DNA of 35,244 bases from an uncultured Oscillospiraceae bacterium (GTDB lineage: Bacteria > Bacillota > Clostridia > Oscillospirales > Oscillospiraceae), in NCBI GenBank assembly GCA_944385485.1, contig CALWXL010000008.1, positions 1 through 35,244 on the forward strand. The letters are read 5' to 3'. The notes below the pieces were generated by a model. That model saw only the letters and a list, made by a program, of their open reading frames with translations. It was not told the origin of the DNA and did not search any database. This document shows positions 6,897 through 14,566 of this stretch, in pieces (position 1 is the first letter of the stretch; each line of letters begins with the position of its first letter). Both the position numbers and the translations under genes were made by a program.

Positions 6897-9491
6897 ATGA
6901 GATTGGGAAAACGTTCACCCATTTGGCTCAGCTGCCTGGCGGCCTTTGGCATCACCTTTGGGGTGCTGATGCTGCTGTATGTGATGGGAGGTTATGCCCC
7001 CTTTGGGGGAAGGTCCCTGGCCAGCATGGATGGAAACATCCAGTATCTGGACTTTTTTGCCTACTACCAAAACGTGATGGCGGGACAGGACGGCTTTGGG
7101 TATACCATGGCCAAGGGCTTGGGCGGCAACTGCATGGCGGTGCTGTCCTACTACCTGCTCTCTCCCCTCAATGTGTTGTCCGTCTTGTTCGGACAGGATC
7201 AGCTCCACGGCTTTTTTGACTTGCTGGTGGCGCTGAAGTTGGCTCTGGCCTCCACCACCTGCTGCTATTTCCTGTGGCGCAGATTTGGCCAGGAAAAACC
7301 CGTGGACCGCAGCCGGACGGTGCTGCTGGTGCTGCTGGCGGTGGGATATGGCCTGTGCCACTACACCCTGACCCAGTCCAGCAACATCATGTGGCTGGAT
7401 GCGGTGTATTGCCTGCCCATGATGCTGCTGGGGGTGTACCGGGTCACCCAAGGGGAGCGGGGCATGTCCCTGGCGGTGTGGACGGCATACGCCATTTTGT
7501 GCAACTGGTATGTGGGAGCCATCAACTGCATCTTCGCCTGCATCTGGTGGGTGTGGGAGACGGTGGTGCGCTACCTGGACGAGGAGCCCAAGAAGCCCTG
7601 GAACGAGGTGGTGCGCCGCACGTTGGAGAGTGCGGTGCGCTACGCCTTCCTCATGGGGGTGGGCGTGCTGCTGTCCTGCGTGGTGTTCCTGCCCACCATC
7701 AAGGCGCTGCAAAACGGACTGCGGGGCTCTTTGGAGCTCAGCCGTGTGCTGGACTGGCAGTTTGTGGGCCAGTTCCCCAGTGTGTTGCAGCAAAATGTGA
7801 TTGGAGCGGTGTCCAGCCTGGGCGAGCCCTCCCTGTTCTGCGGGTCCCTGGCCCTGGTGGGGTGCGTGGGCTGCGTGGTGTATCGTAAAATTGCCTGGGA
7901 AAAGCGGGTGGCATACGCCCTGATGCTCCTGCTCACCGTGATGCTGCTGCTGTGGAACCCCTTCTATGCGGTGTTTTCCCTGTTTAAGGATGTGGGAAGT
8001 TATTGGTACCGCTATTCCTACGTGTGTGTGTTTGTGGTGGTATTCATGGCCGCCCGGTTCTTCCTGTACCACCGGGGGGATGAGCAGACCAGCATGCCGG
8101 TGGCGAAAATCAGTCTGGGCCTGGGCGCTGTGCTGGTGATGCTGTTTTACCTGCGTGAGGGCCAAAACCTGAAGTATACCTACCTCACCGTGGCGGTTTT
8201 GTGTGTGGGCGGCGTGGCCTTGGCGGTGTGGTACGGGGCTAAAACCCGCCGGGTGCGGGTGTTGGCGCTGGTGCTGGCGGTGCTGGTATTTGGCACCGAG
8301 CTGGGCTATAACGCCAAAGCCCAGATGAAACGCTATTGCACCAGGGACGTGGAGGAGTACCAGAGCTACGTCCAGGGTCAGGCCCAGCAGATCAGCCAGA
8401 TCCAGCAGCAGGATGGGGGTCTGTACCGCATCAGCGAGACCGCCACCCGGCACATGAAGGACAACGGGCTCACGGCAAACTACAACGATGCCCTGGCCTT
8501 TGGCTATTGGTCCATCGCCGGCTATACCTCCTCCCCTGACGAGACACCCCGGCAGTTTATGGACCATATGGGATACCGGGGAAACGGCCCCACCATGTCC
8601 ATTGTCAACACCTCCATGGTGGCAGCAGATGCCCTGCTGGGGGTGAAATACGTCCTGTCTCCCTATGACATCCACGGGCTGGAGCTGAGGGAGGACATTG
8701 AGCCCCAGAATGGCAAGCAGGTCTACGAAAATCCCTATGCGCTGCCTATGGCCTTTGTCTTTGAAGGCGGCGGAGCTCAGCCCCAGGCGGACGCCAACCC
8801 CTTTGAATACCAAAATCAGCTGTACAGCCAGCTGTTGGGCCAAGAAGTAGAGGTATATGTCCCCCTGGAGTACACCACCCAGGATGTGGCCGAGGGCCAG
8901 CGGGTGTACACCGTGGAGCTGCCCCAAGGGGACTATGGGGTGTACTGCAACCTCCCCTGGGAGTTCCAGCGCACCACCCAGGTGTCCATCAACGGTACCT
9001 TTGTCACCGACTATTCCTGCTGGCTGTCCCCCTCGGTGCTGTATGTGCCCACCCAGAGTGGAGACCAGGAGGCCCAGGTGGAGCTGGTGAGCACCAAGAT
9101 GGATCATATGCGCCCGGAAAAGGCCCAGTTCTATGCTCTGGACCTGGAGGAACTGGGACGGGTGACCCAGCAGTTGCGCCAGGGAGCGGTGTCCAGCTGC
9201 CAGATGGAAAACGGCTTTGTCCGGGTGGAGGCGTCTGCCCAGAAGGCCGATGAGCTGCTGCAAATCTCCATTCCCTACGACAAGGGGTGGAGCGTCACTC
9301 GGAATGGGGAGCCGGTGGAGCCCCAGCTGCTGGGGGACTGCATGTACGTGGTGCCCCTGGAAGAGGGGGAGAACGTGGTGGAGATGCACTATCAGGTGCC
9401 CGGGCTGAAGGTGGGAGTGGTTCTCACCGGCTTGGGTGTGGTGCTGTTGGCAGGCTATTGGATGGTCAGTAGGAGAAGAAAACGTGGATAA
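6897..9491 (+). CDS. yfhO: YfhO-family GT-C-type membrane protein
   Basis: An 864-residue polytopic protein of the YfhO family. Some 12 or more hydrophobic segments fill roughly residues 10-480, followed by a large soluble, probably extracytoplasmic, beta-rich domain (about 500-830) and a final helix (VGVVLTGLGVVLLAGYW) before a basic tail. The early loop after the first helix (YAPFGGRSLASMDGNIQYLDFF) is typical of the family. In Bacillus, YfhO acts with the glycosyltransferase CsbB to decorate lipoteichoic acid with GlcNAc; the CsbB-like gene here overlaps the 3' end, supporting the same division of labour. ATG 6897 is preferred over an in-frame TTG at 6822 because AAGGAG lies 7 bases upstream. 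Confidence 0.88.
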   Translation: MRLGKRSPIWLSCLAAFGITFGVLMLLYVMGGYAPFGGRSLASMDGNIQYLDFFAYYQNVMAGQDGFGYTMAKGLGGNCMAVLSYYLLSPLNVLSVLFGQDQLHGFFDLLVALKLALASTTCCYFLWRRFGQEKPVDRSRTVLLVLLAVGYGLCHYTLTQSSNIMWLDAVYCLPMMLLGVYRVTQGERGMSLAVWTAYAILCNWYVGAINCIFACIWWVWETVVRYLDEEPKKPWNEVVRRTLESAVRYAFLMGVGVLLSCVVFLPTIKALQNGLRGSLELSRVLDWQFVGQFPSVLQQNVIGAVSSLGEPSLFCGSLALVGCVGCVVYRKIAWEKRVAYALMLLLTVMLLLWNPFYAVFSLFKDVGSYWYRYSYVCVFVVVFMAARFFLYHRGDEQTSMPVAKISLGLGAVLVMLFYLREGQNLKYTYLTVAVLCVGGVALAVWYGAKTRRVRVLALVLAVLVFGTELGYNAKAQMKRYCTRDVEEYQSYVQGQAQQISQIQQQDGGLYRISETATRHMKDNGLTANYNDALAFGYWSIAGYTSSPDETPRQFMDHMGYRGNGPTMSIVNTSMVAADALLGVKYVLSPYDIHGLELREDIEPQNGKQVYENPYALPMAFVFEGGGAQPQADANPFEYQNQLYSQLLGQEVEVYVPLEYTTQDVAEGQRVYTVELPQGDYGVYCNLPWEFQRTTQVSINGTFVTDYSCWLSPSVLYVPTQSGDQEAQVELVSTKMDHMRPEKAQFYALDLEELGRVTQQLRQGAVSSCQMENGFVRVEASAQKADELLQISIPYDKGWSVTRNGEPVEPQLLGDCMYVVPLEEGENVVEMHYQVPGLKVGVVLTGLGVVLLAGYWMVSRRRKRG

Positions 9492-10425
9492 GTGTGTGTC
9501 CGTGGTGGTTCCCTGCTACAACGAGGAGCAGGCTCTGCCCTATTTCATCCAGGAAATTCAACAGGTGGCAGCCCAGATGGCCACAAAGCAGGTGGAGCTG
9601 GAGATCTTGCTGATCAATGACGGCTCCCGGGACAGCACCCTCACCCTGCTGCGGCAGTATGCCAAGGAGTACCAAAACGTGCGCTACCTCTCCTTTTCCC
9701 GTAATTTCGGCAAGGAGGCGGCCATGTACGCCGGGATGGAGCACGCCCGGGGGGACTATGTGGCCATCATGGATGCGGACATGCAGGACCCCCCGGCCCT
9801 GCTGCCCCAGATGTATGACATGCTCCAGACCGGGGACTATGACTCGGTGGCCACCCGGCGGGTGTCCCGGAAGGGGGAGCCCCCCATCCGCAGCTTGTTT
9901 GCCCGGATATTTTACAAGCTGATGCGGAAGATCTCGGATGCGGACCTTGTGGACGGCGCCCGGGACTACCGCCTCATGAGCCGCCCCATGGTGGATGCCA
10001 TCCTGTCCATGAAGGAGTATAACCGCTTTTCCAAGGGCATTTTTGGCTGGGTGGGGTTCCGCACCCACTGGCTGCCCTATGAAAACGTGGAGCGGGTGGC
10101 AGGCGAGACCAAATGGTCTTTCTGGAAGCTGTTCCGCTACTCCCTGGAGGGCATTGTGGCCTTTTCCACCGTCCCCCTGGCCATCGCCTCGGTGGTGGGG
10201 CTGCTGGTGTGTCTGGTGGCAGTGGCGGCCCTGGTGGTGGTGCTGGTCAAGACCCTGGCCTTTGGCGACCCGGTGGACGGCTGGCCCAGCATGGTGTGTA
10301 TCATCCTGTTTTTGGGGGGCATCCAGCTGCTGACCATGGGCATCATGGGCCAATACCTGGCCAAAACCTATTTGGAGACCAAAAAACGACCCATTTATAT
10401 TTTGGCAGAGCAAAGTGAAGAATAA
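9484..10425 (+). CDS. csbB: CsbB/GtrB-like polyprenyl-phosphate glycosyltransferase (GT2)
   Basis: 313 residues. The N-terminal GT-A domain shows VVVPCYNEE, INDGSRDST, the DxD-type MDADMQDPP (DAD at 97-99) and SRNFGKEAAMYAG. The C-terminal half has the KGIFGWVGF segment and two long membrane helices (about 220-250 and 265-290), as in CsbB, GtrB and ArnC. These enzymes load a nucleotide sugar onto undecaprenyl phosphate at the inner membrane face; the lipid-linked sugar is then used outside by a GT-C partner, here probably the YfhO-like protein. The GTG start at 9484 lies 8 bases after AGGAG and overlaps the yfhO end by 8 bases. The sugar donor cannot be read from sequence, and the symbol is by analogy. 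Confidence 0.88.
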   Translation: MDKCVSVVVPCYNEEQALPYFIQEIQQVAAQMATKQVELEILLINDGSRDSTLTLLRQYAKEYQNVRYLSFSRNFGKEAAMYAGMEHARGDYVAIMDADMQDPPALLPQMYDMLQTGDYDSVATRRVSRKGEPPIRSLFARIFYKLMRKISDADLVDGARDYRLMSRPMVDAILSMKEYNRFSKGIFGWVGFRTHWLPYENVERVAGETKWSFWKLFRYSLEGIVAFSTVPLAIASVVGLLVCLVAVAALVVVLVKTLAFGDPVDGWPSMVCIILFLGGIQLLTMGIMGQYLAKTYLETKKRPIYILAEQSEE

Positions 10426-10430
10426 CATGA

Positions 10431-10460
10431 GACCGGGAGCCGTGGGTGGCTCCCGGTCTT
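10431..10460 (+). terminator. terminator after the glycosyltransferase gene
   Basis: An 11-bp perfect stem GACCGGGAGCC (10431-10441) with GGCTCCCGGTC (10448-10458), followed by TTGTT. It starts 5 bases after the stop codon. Confidence 0.85.
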
Positions 10461-10530
10461 GTTCCGCTTTTCGGTGCTGATCACCGATGGTTCTGGTGTA
10501 GGATCGAAAGCTTGTTTTTAGCTCCGCAGG

Positions 10531-10620
10531 GTGACTTTCTGATGGGCAGAAAGTCACCAAAGACCCACCAAAGGGAGATCCCTTTGGAATCCCCAGGATT
10601 TTTTTGTTTTTTACCGGTTC
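10531..10620 (+). repeat. short two-hairpin intergenic repeat
   Basis: Two consecutive stems: GTGACTTTCTG (10531-10541) with CAGAAAGTCAC (10547-10557), then CCAAAGGGA (10568-10576) with TCCCTTTGG (10579-10587), followed by GGAATCC-type sequence. The order of hairpins and the linker AAAGACCC match the larger dispersed repeat on the opposite strand just downstream, but the stem sequences differ. It appears to be a short relative of the same repeat family, placed head-to-head with copy B. Confidence 0.6.
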
Positions 10621-11000
10621 AGGCCCAAGTCAGCCCTGGACCCGGTGGGGCGGATTGGATAGCTGGGCGCATCTTTGGGCAGTTTCTACTCCGCTGAGAG
10701 CTTCCACTCCTTTCACCAGGGCCTCAGGTCTGGGCGGAGCGGCCTTCGCCCGGCCGCCGTCGGCCGGGGTGCGCCACAGGTAGGGCCGAAACCAGGCCAA
10801 CGGCGCACCACCCCAGCAGCGACAGAGAAAAAGAGAGCCTATTTTCCTCCTGGTATGGCAAATTCCCTTCGGCCCGGTTTGGGAAGCAACTCCTGCCCTC
10901 CTAGATGAGCGGGGTGGATTCCACAAGGAGGGGGAAGGCCCCTCCTTTGGCGATTCTTTCCCCAATTTCTCATCGGGGAGAAATTGGGCCCAGCGGAGCG
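10610..11000 (-). repeat. dispersed non-coding repeat, copy B (inverted)
   Basis: The reverse complement of this stretch aligns with positions 1-329. Shared parts are the GGAATCCACCCCGC segment, the block around 10740-10870 including the complement of TGGCGCACCCCGGCCGAC, and the hairpin CCACAAGGAGGGG / CCCTCCTTTGG near 10930-10950. Its outer hairpin CCCAATTTCTC / GAGAAATTGGG (about 10961-10989) corresponds in place, but not in sequence, to the outer hairpin at 10531-10557. A minus-strand open frame crosses it (10630-11061), but the low-complexity product and repeat nature argue against a gene. Confidence 0.75.
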
Positions 11001-11072
11001 ACCACCCTGCCAGGGTGGGGCGATTGTGCCAGGGAAGCGTGAAGAAGTGCGGGGGTGACACCCTGCTCCCCC

Positions 11073-11102
11073 TTGCCTTTTCGGTGTGGAATCTGATATA
11101 AT
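11073..11102 (+). promoter_or_regulatory. promoter of the kinase-helicase operon
   Basis: TTGCCT (11073-11078), an 18-base spacer and a perfect TATAAT (11097-11102), about 70 bases before the shikimate-kinase-like gene. The -35 box is only moderately good. Confidence 0.6.
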
Positions 11103-11174
11103 ATTCTGTCTTATCATGGGAAAATATCGCCCATTCCCCACGATGGAATGGGATGCGTATGGGATGTGACTGGG

Positions 11175-11678
11175 ATGGACAACATCATTTTGATTGGTAT
11201 GCCCGGCTCGGGCAAGAGCAGCGTGGGCGTAGTGCTGGCCAAGGCCCTGGGCTACGACTTTCTGGACGTGGATCTGCTCCTTCAGCAGCAGCAGGGGGCG
11301 CTGCTGCAAGAGCTGTTGGACACCCATGGTGTGGACTGGTTTTTGGAGGCGGAGGCGGACGCCATCGCCTCGGTACAGTGCCACCACACCGTCATTGCCC
11401 CCGGCGGCAGCTGCATCTGCCGCCAGCGGGCCATCGAACACATGCGCAAGTTGGGCACGGTGGTGTATTTACAGCTGACCCTGGAGGAATTGGAAGGGCG
11501 CATCCACAACATGGCCACCCGGGGCATTGCCCTCCAGCCCGGCCAGACCCTGGCCGACGTCTACCACTACCGCACCCCTCTCTATGAAACCTGCGCCCAT
11601 CTCACCGTCCCCGTGCATAACCAGAGCCTGGCGGAGACGGTGGAAGCCGTGCAACAGGCTTTGACCCAATATCAGTAA
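11175..11678 (+). CDS. shikimate-kinase-like P-loop kinase
   Basis: 167 residues with the AroK fold. Visible are the Walker A motif GMPGSGKSS (residues 8-16), the DVD metal/substrate motif (31-33), PGGS (76-79) where AroK has GGG, the lid-like TRG, and the C-terminal YRTPLYE arginine motif. In true shikimate kinases a conserved Phe-Arg pair follows the DxD by about 25 residues and its Arg binds shikimate; here the equivalent is Phe-Leu (WFLEAE). The substrate may therefore differ. Such AroK-like proteins recur in Clostridia. The start is uncertain: ATG 11175 keeps the P-loop at the usual distance, ATG 11148 adds nine residues, and neither has a strong ribosome site. The next gene starts 13 bases downstream. 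Confidence 0.8.
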   Translation: MDNIILIGMPGSGKSSVGVVLAKALGYDFLDVDLLLQQQQGALLQELLDTHGVDWFLEAEADAIASVQCHHTVIAPGGSCICRQRAIEHMRKLGTVVYLQLTLEELEGRIHNMATRGIALQPGQTLADVYHYRTPLYETCAHLTVPVHNQSLAETVEAVQQALTQYQ

Positions 11679-11690
11679 AGGAACGATACC

Positions 11691-13556
11691 ATGAATTTCA
11701 AACAACTGGGTCTTATGGACCCCATTTTGAAGGCCCTGGCAGAGCAGGAGTATACCGCCCCCACTCCCATCCAGCAAGGGGCCATTCCCCCCGCCCTGGC
11801 AGGACGGGACGTGCTGGGCTGCGCCCAGACGGGCACCGGCAAGACCTGCGCGTTTTCCACCCCCATTTTGCAGCGCTTGTCCAAGAAAGTCCCCAATCCC
11901 CGGGTGATTCGGGCCCTGATCCTCACCCCCACCCGGGAGCTGGCCCTGCAAATTCAGGACTCCATGGTGGCCTACGGCAAGCACCTGTCTCTGAAGAGCG
12001 CCGTCATCTTCGGCGGCGTGGGCCAGCAGCCCCAGGTGGATAAAATCAAAAAGGGCCTGGATATCCTGGTGGCCACGCCGGGCCGCCTGCTGGACCTCCA
12101 CGGCCAGGGGCTTCTGGATTTGAGCCACATCGAGATTTTTGTGCTGGACGAGGCCGACCGGATGCTGGACATGGGCTTCATCCACGACGTGCGTCGGGTG
12201 CTCAAGCTGCTGCCCAAGCAAAAGCAGACCCTGTTCTTTTCCGCCACCATGCCCCCCGAGGTGATGGAGCTGGTCAATGCCCTGCTCCACGACTACGCCC
12301 GGGTGGAGGTGGATCCGGTGTCCTCCCCGGTGGAGGTCATCGGCCAGAAGCTGTTCTATGTGGATAAGAACAACAAGACCAAGCTGCTGTGCCACCTGAT
12401 TCAGGCGTGGAACATTCCCGCCGCCCTGGTGTTTTCCCGCACCAAGCACGGGGCCAACCGCATCGCCCGGGACTTGAATGCCCAGGGCATTACCGCCGCC
12501 GCCATCCACGGCAACAAGAGCCAGACCGCCCGGGTCCAGGCCCTGAACGACTTCAAGGCGGGGCGTGTGCGGGTGCTGGTGGCCACCGACATCGCCGCCC
12601 GGGGTATCGACATCGATGAGCTGTCCTGGGTATTCAACTACAACCTCCCCGATGTGCCCGAGACCTACGTCCACCGCATTGGCCGCACCGGACGGGCCGG
12701 TCACTCCGGCACCGCCGTGTCCTTCTGCCAGTTCGATGAGAAGTCCGACTTGAAGGCCATTGAGAAGCTGCTGGGCCGTCCCATCCCTGTGGTGGAGGAT
12801 CACCCCTACCCCATGACCAACCTGGAGGCCCCCAAGCGGGACAAAAACGGCCGCATCATCAACGCCGAGGATGCCGAGGCCCGTCAGGCCGCCCGGGAGC
12901 GCCGCCGTCAGCGGCAGCAGGAGGCCCAGGCCCAGAAGGCAGAGAAGGCGGAACAGGCCCCCAAGCAGGAAAAGCCCAAAGCCGAAAAGCCCTCCAAACC
13001 GGAAAAGGCCAAGGGTGAGAAGAAGGCCAAGGAGAAAAAGCCCAAGGCAGAGCCGACACCTCAGCCCGCCCCCCTTCCCCAGGAGCCCCACCACTCCAAG
13101 CGTGGGGTGCGCCAGGGCAGACTTTCCGACACCATGCCCCAGCAGCCTGCCATGCCGAAAACCGACTTTTATAAGCCCAACCCCCTGGACTCGGATGTCA
13201 TTTTGGACGCCACCGCCCGGCTCCTGGCCCCCCGCCGTCCCGCGCAGCCTCCCCGCAGCGAGAAGCCTCAGCGGGAGCGCAGGCCCCGCAAGGAGCCCAA
13301 GCAGCCCAAGCAGGAGCGGGCCCCCAAGGCGGAAAAGCCCGCCCAGGCCCAGCAGCCTGCCAAGGCCCAGGAGGGCAAAAAGAGCAAGGGAGAGAAGGGC
13401 TCCATTCTGCCCCCCTCTCTGTCCGGAAAACGCCGCCGTTCCCGAGGCAACGACAAACCCCGTCCCATGGGTGCTCCCCTGAAGTCCAACCGCCAGAAGG
13501 ACTCCACCGAATACAAGAGCCTCATGCGGCCCTATTACCTCCACGATGAAGACTAA
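11691..13556 (+). CDS. DEAD-box ATP-dependent RNA helicase, RhlE/CshA-like
   Basis: A 621-residue helicase with all core motifs: Q motif YTAPTPIQ (21-28), Walker A AQTGTGKT (45-52), PTREL (80-84), GG, TPGRL (129-133), DEAD (153-156), SAT, VATDIAARGID and HRIGRTGRAG. The core ends near residue 370. The remaining roughly 250 residues form a disordered tail extremely rich in Lys, Glu, Pro, Ala, Gln and Arg, with repeated KPEKAK/PKAEKP-like stretches, probably for RNA or ribosome/degradosome contact. It unwinds RNA in ribosome assembly or mRNA decay. AAAGGA overlaps the preceding stop codon, and its 3' end overlaps the phosphoesterase gene by 11 bases. Confidence 0.94.
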   Translation: MNFKQLGLMDPILKALAEQEYTAPTPIQQGAIPPALAGRDVLGCAQTGTGKTCAFSTPILQRLSKKVPNPRVIRALILTPTRELALQIQDSMVAYGKHLSLKSAVIFGGVGQQPQVDKIKKGLDILVATPGRLLDLHGQGLLDLSHIEIFVLDEADRMLDMGFIHDVRRVLKLLPKQKQTLFFSATMPPEVMELVNALLHDYARVEVDPVSSPVEVIGQKLFYVDKNNKTKLLCHLIQAWNIPAALVFSRTKHGANRIARDLNAQGITAAAIHGNKSQTARVQALNDFKAGRVRVLVATDIAARGIDIDELSWVFNYNLPDVPETYVHRIGRTGRAGHSGTAVSFCQFDEKSDLKAIEKLLGRPIPVVEDHPYPMTNLEAPKRDKNGRIINAEDAEARQAARERRRQRQQEAQAQKAEKAEQAPKQEKPKAEKPSKPEKAKGEKKAKEKKPKAEPTPQPAPLPQEPHHSKRGVRQGRLSDTMPQQPAMPKTDFYKPNPLDSDVILDATARLLAPRRPAQPPRSEKPQRERRPRKEPKQPKQERAPKAEKPAQAQQPAKAQEGKKSKGEKGSILPPSLSGKRRRSRGNDKPRPMGAPLKSNRQKDSTEYKSLMRPYYLHDED

Positions 13557-14397
13557 ACGATGGCGCACCCTGGGTGCGGCCCTGGGGGCCACGGCGTGCA
13601 TTTTGGGTGGAGCCGCCTTTTTAAACTGGCAGTTCTGGGGCCTGGAGGTGACCCACACCCAGGTGCCTGTGGCCCAGCTGCCGGAAGGGTTTGAGGGCAT
13701 GCGCATCGTCCACCTCTCCGACCTCCACGGCCACCAGTACGGGGAGGACCACTGGAAGCTGTTGGAGCAGGTGGCAGCGCAAAAGCCGGAACTCATCGCC
13801 CTCACCGGGGACATCATCGACCAGGCCAGCCAGCGGGGTATCCTCCCCGCCCTGGCCCGTGGCCTGTCCGCCATCGCCCCCACCTACTTTGTCACGGGAA
13901 ATCACGAGTGGGCGGTGGGGGATATCCGCCAAACCAAGGCGCTTTTGTCTGAGAACGGGGTGACCGTTCTGTCCAACCAGTATGTGGTGTTGGAGCGGGG
14001 CGGGGATGAGCTCATTCTGGCCGGGGTGGACGACGCCAACGGCTACGCCGACCAGAAGACCCCTCGAGAGCTGCATGAGGAGATTGTGGAGGCCCATCCG
14101 GGGCTGTGTACCATCCTCCTGGCCCACCGCAACAACTATTTTGACCAGTATGCCGCCTGTGGCTACCAGCTGGTGCTGTCCGGCCACGCCCACGGCGGCC
14201 TCATCCGTCTGCCCTTCACTGACGGGGTGTTTGGCTCGGGGGGAGACTTCTTCCCCACCTGGACCGCCGGGGTGTACACCCTGGGGGAGAGCACCCTGTA
14301 CGCCACCCGTGGGGTGGGCAACAACACCACCCCCATTCCGGGATTCCGCATGTTTAATCGGCCGGAGATTTCGGTGTTAGAGTTGGTGGGAAGATAA
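13546..14397 (+). CDS. membrane-anchored metallophosphoesterase (YkuE/YaeI-like)
   Basis: 283 residues. An N-terminal hydrophobic segment (about 8-26) acts as signal anchor, followed by a calcineurin-like phosphoesterase domain with all metal motifs: SDLHG (Asp59, His61), GDIID (88-92), GNHEW (118-122), AHRNNYF (His194) and GHAHGG (213-218). This matches the YkuE/YaeI group of exported metallophosphoesterases, some of which act on UDP-diacylglucosamine-type or other phospho-lipids; the substrate here is unknown. Translation probably couples to the helicase gene through an 11-base overlap, since no strong ribosome site is seen. Confidence 0.9.
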   Translation: MKTKRWRTLGAALGATACILGGAAFLNWQFWGLEVTHTQVPVAQLPEGFEGMRIVHLSDLHGHQYGEDHWKLLEQVAAQKPELIALTGDIIDQASQRGILPALARGLSAIAPTYFVTGNHEWAVGDIRQTKALLSENGVTVLSNQYVVLERGGDELILAGVDDANGYADQKTPRELHEEIVEAHPGLCTILLAHRNNYFDQYAACGYQLVLSGHAHGGLIRLPFTDGVFGSGGDFFPTWTAGVYTLGESTLYATRGVGNNTTPIPGFRMFNRPEISVLELVGR

Positions 14398-14530
14398 AAA
14401 AGCCTCCCTTGTGTAAAGGGAGGTGGCACGGCGTAAGCCGTGACGGAGGGATTGTCTGCGGGCTGGTCGAAGTCAACCCCTCAGTCAGCCTCACGGCTGA
14501 CAGCTCCCCTTACACAGGGGAGCCTTTTCT
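14398..14530. repeat. MITE-like intergenic repeat with imperfect terminal inverted repeats
   Basis: About 130 bases whose two halves are imperfect inverted copies of each other over about 55 bases. The left half folds as CCTCCCTT/AAGGGAGG (14403-14423) and CACGGC/GCCGTG (14427-14442). The right half folds as GTCAGCC/GGCTGAC (14484-14501) and GCTCCCCT/AGGGGAGC (14503-14523). The stems differ between halves but stay paired. It has no coding capacity and resembles small palindromic intergenic repeats frequent in gut Clostridia. The left end touches the stop of the phosphoesterase gene and may terminate its transcript. Confidence 0.8.
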
Positions 14531-14566
14531 GCGGAATAAATATAGACACAAAAGGACTTGTTTTTT

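Noticed and set aside
6915-9389. An 824-codon minus-strand frame opposite yfhO
   Set aside because: His/Gln/Gly-rich shadow of a membrane protein gene with promoter, ribosome site and partner gene.
10630-11061. A 143-codon minus-strand frame between csbB and the kinase gene
   Set aside because: It coincides with repeat copy B, has no ribosome site or family resemblance, and the matching frame in copy A is broken.
11469-13883. An 804-codon minus-strand frame opposite the helicase
   Set aside because: The helicase on the plus strand has every DEAD-box motif; the antisense product is Leu/Gly-rich low complexity.
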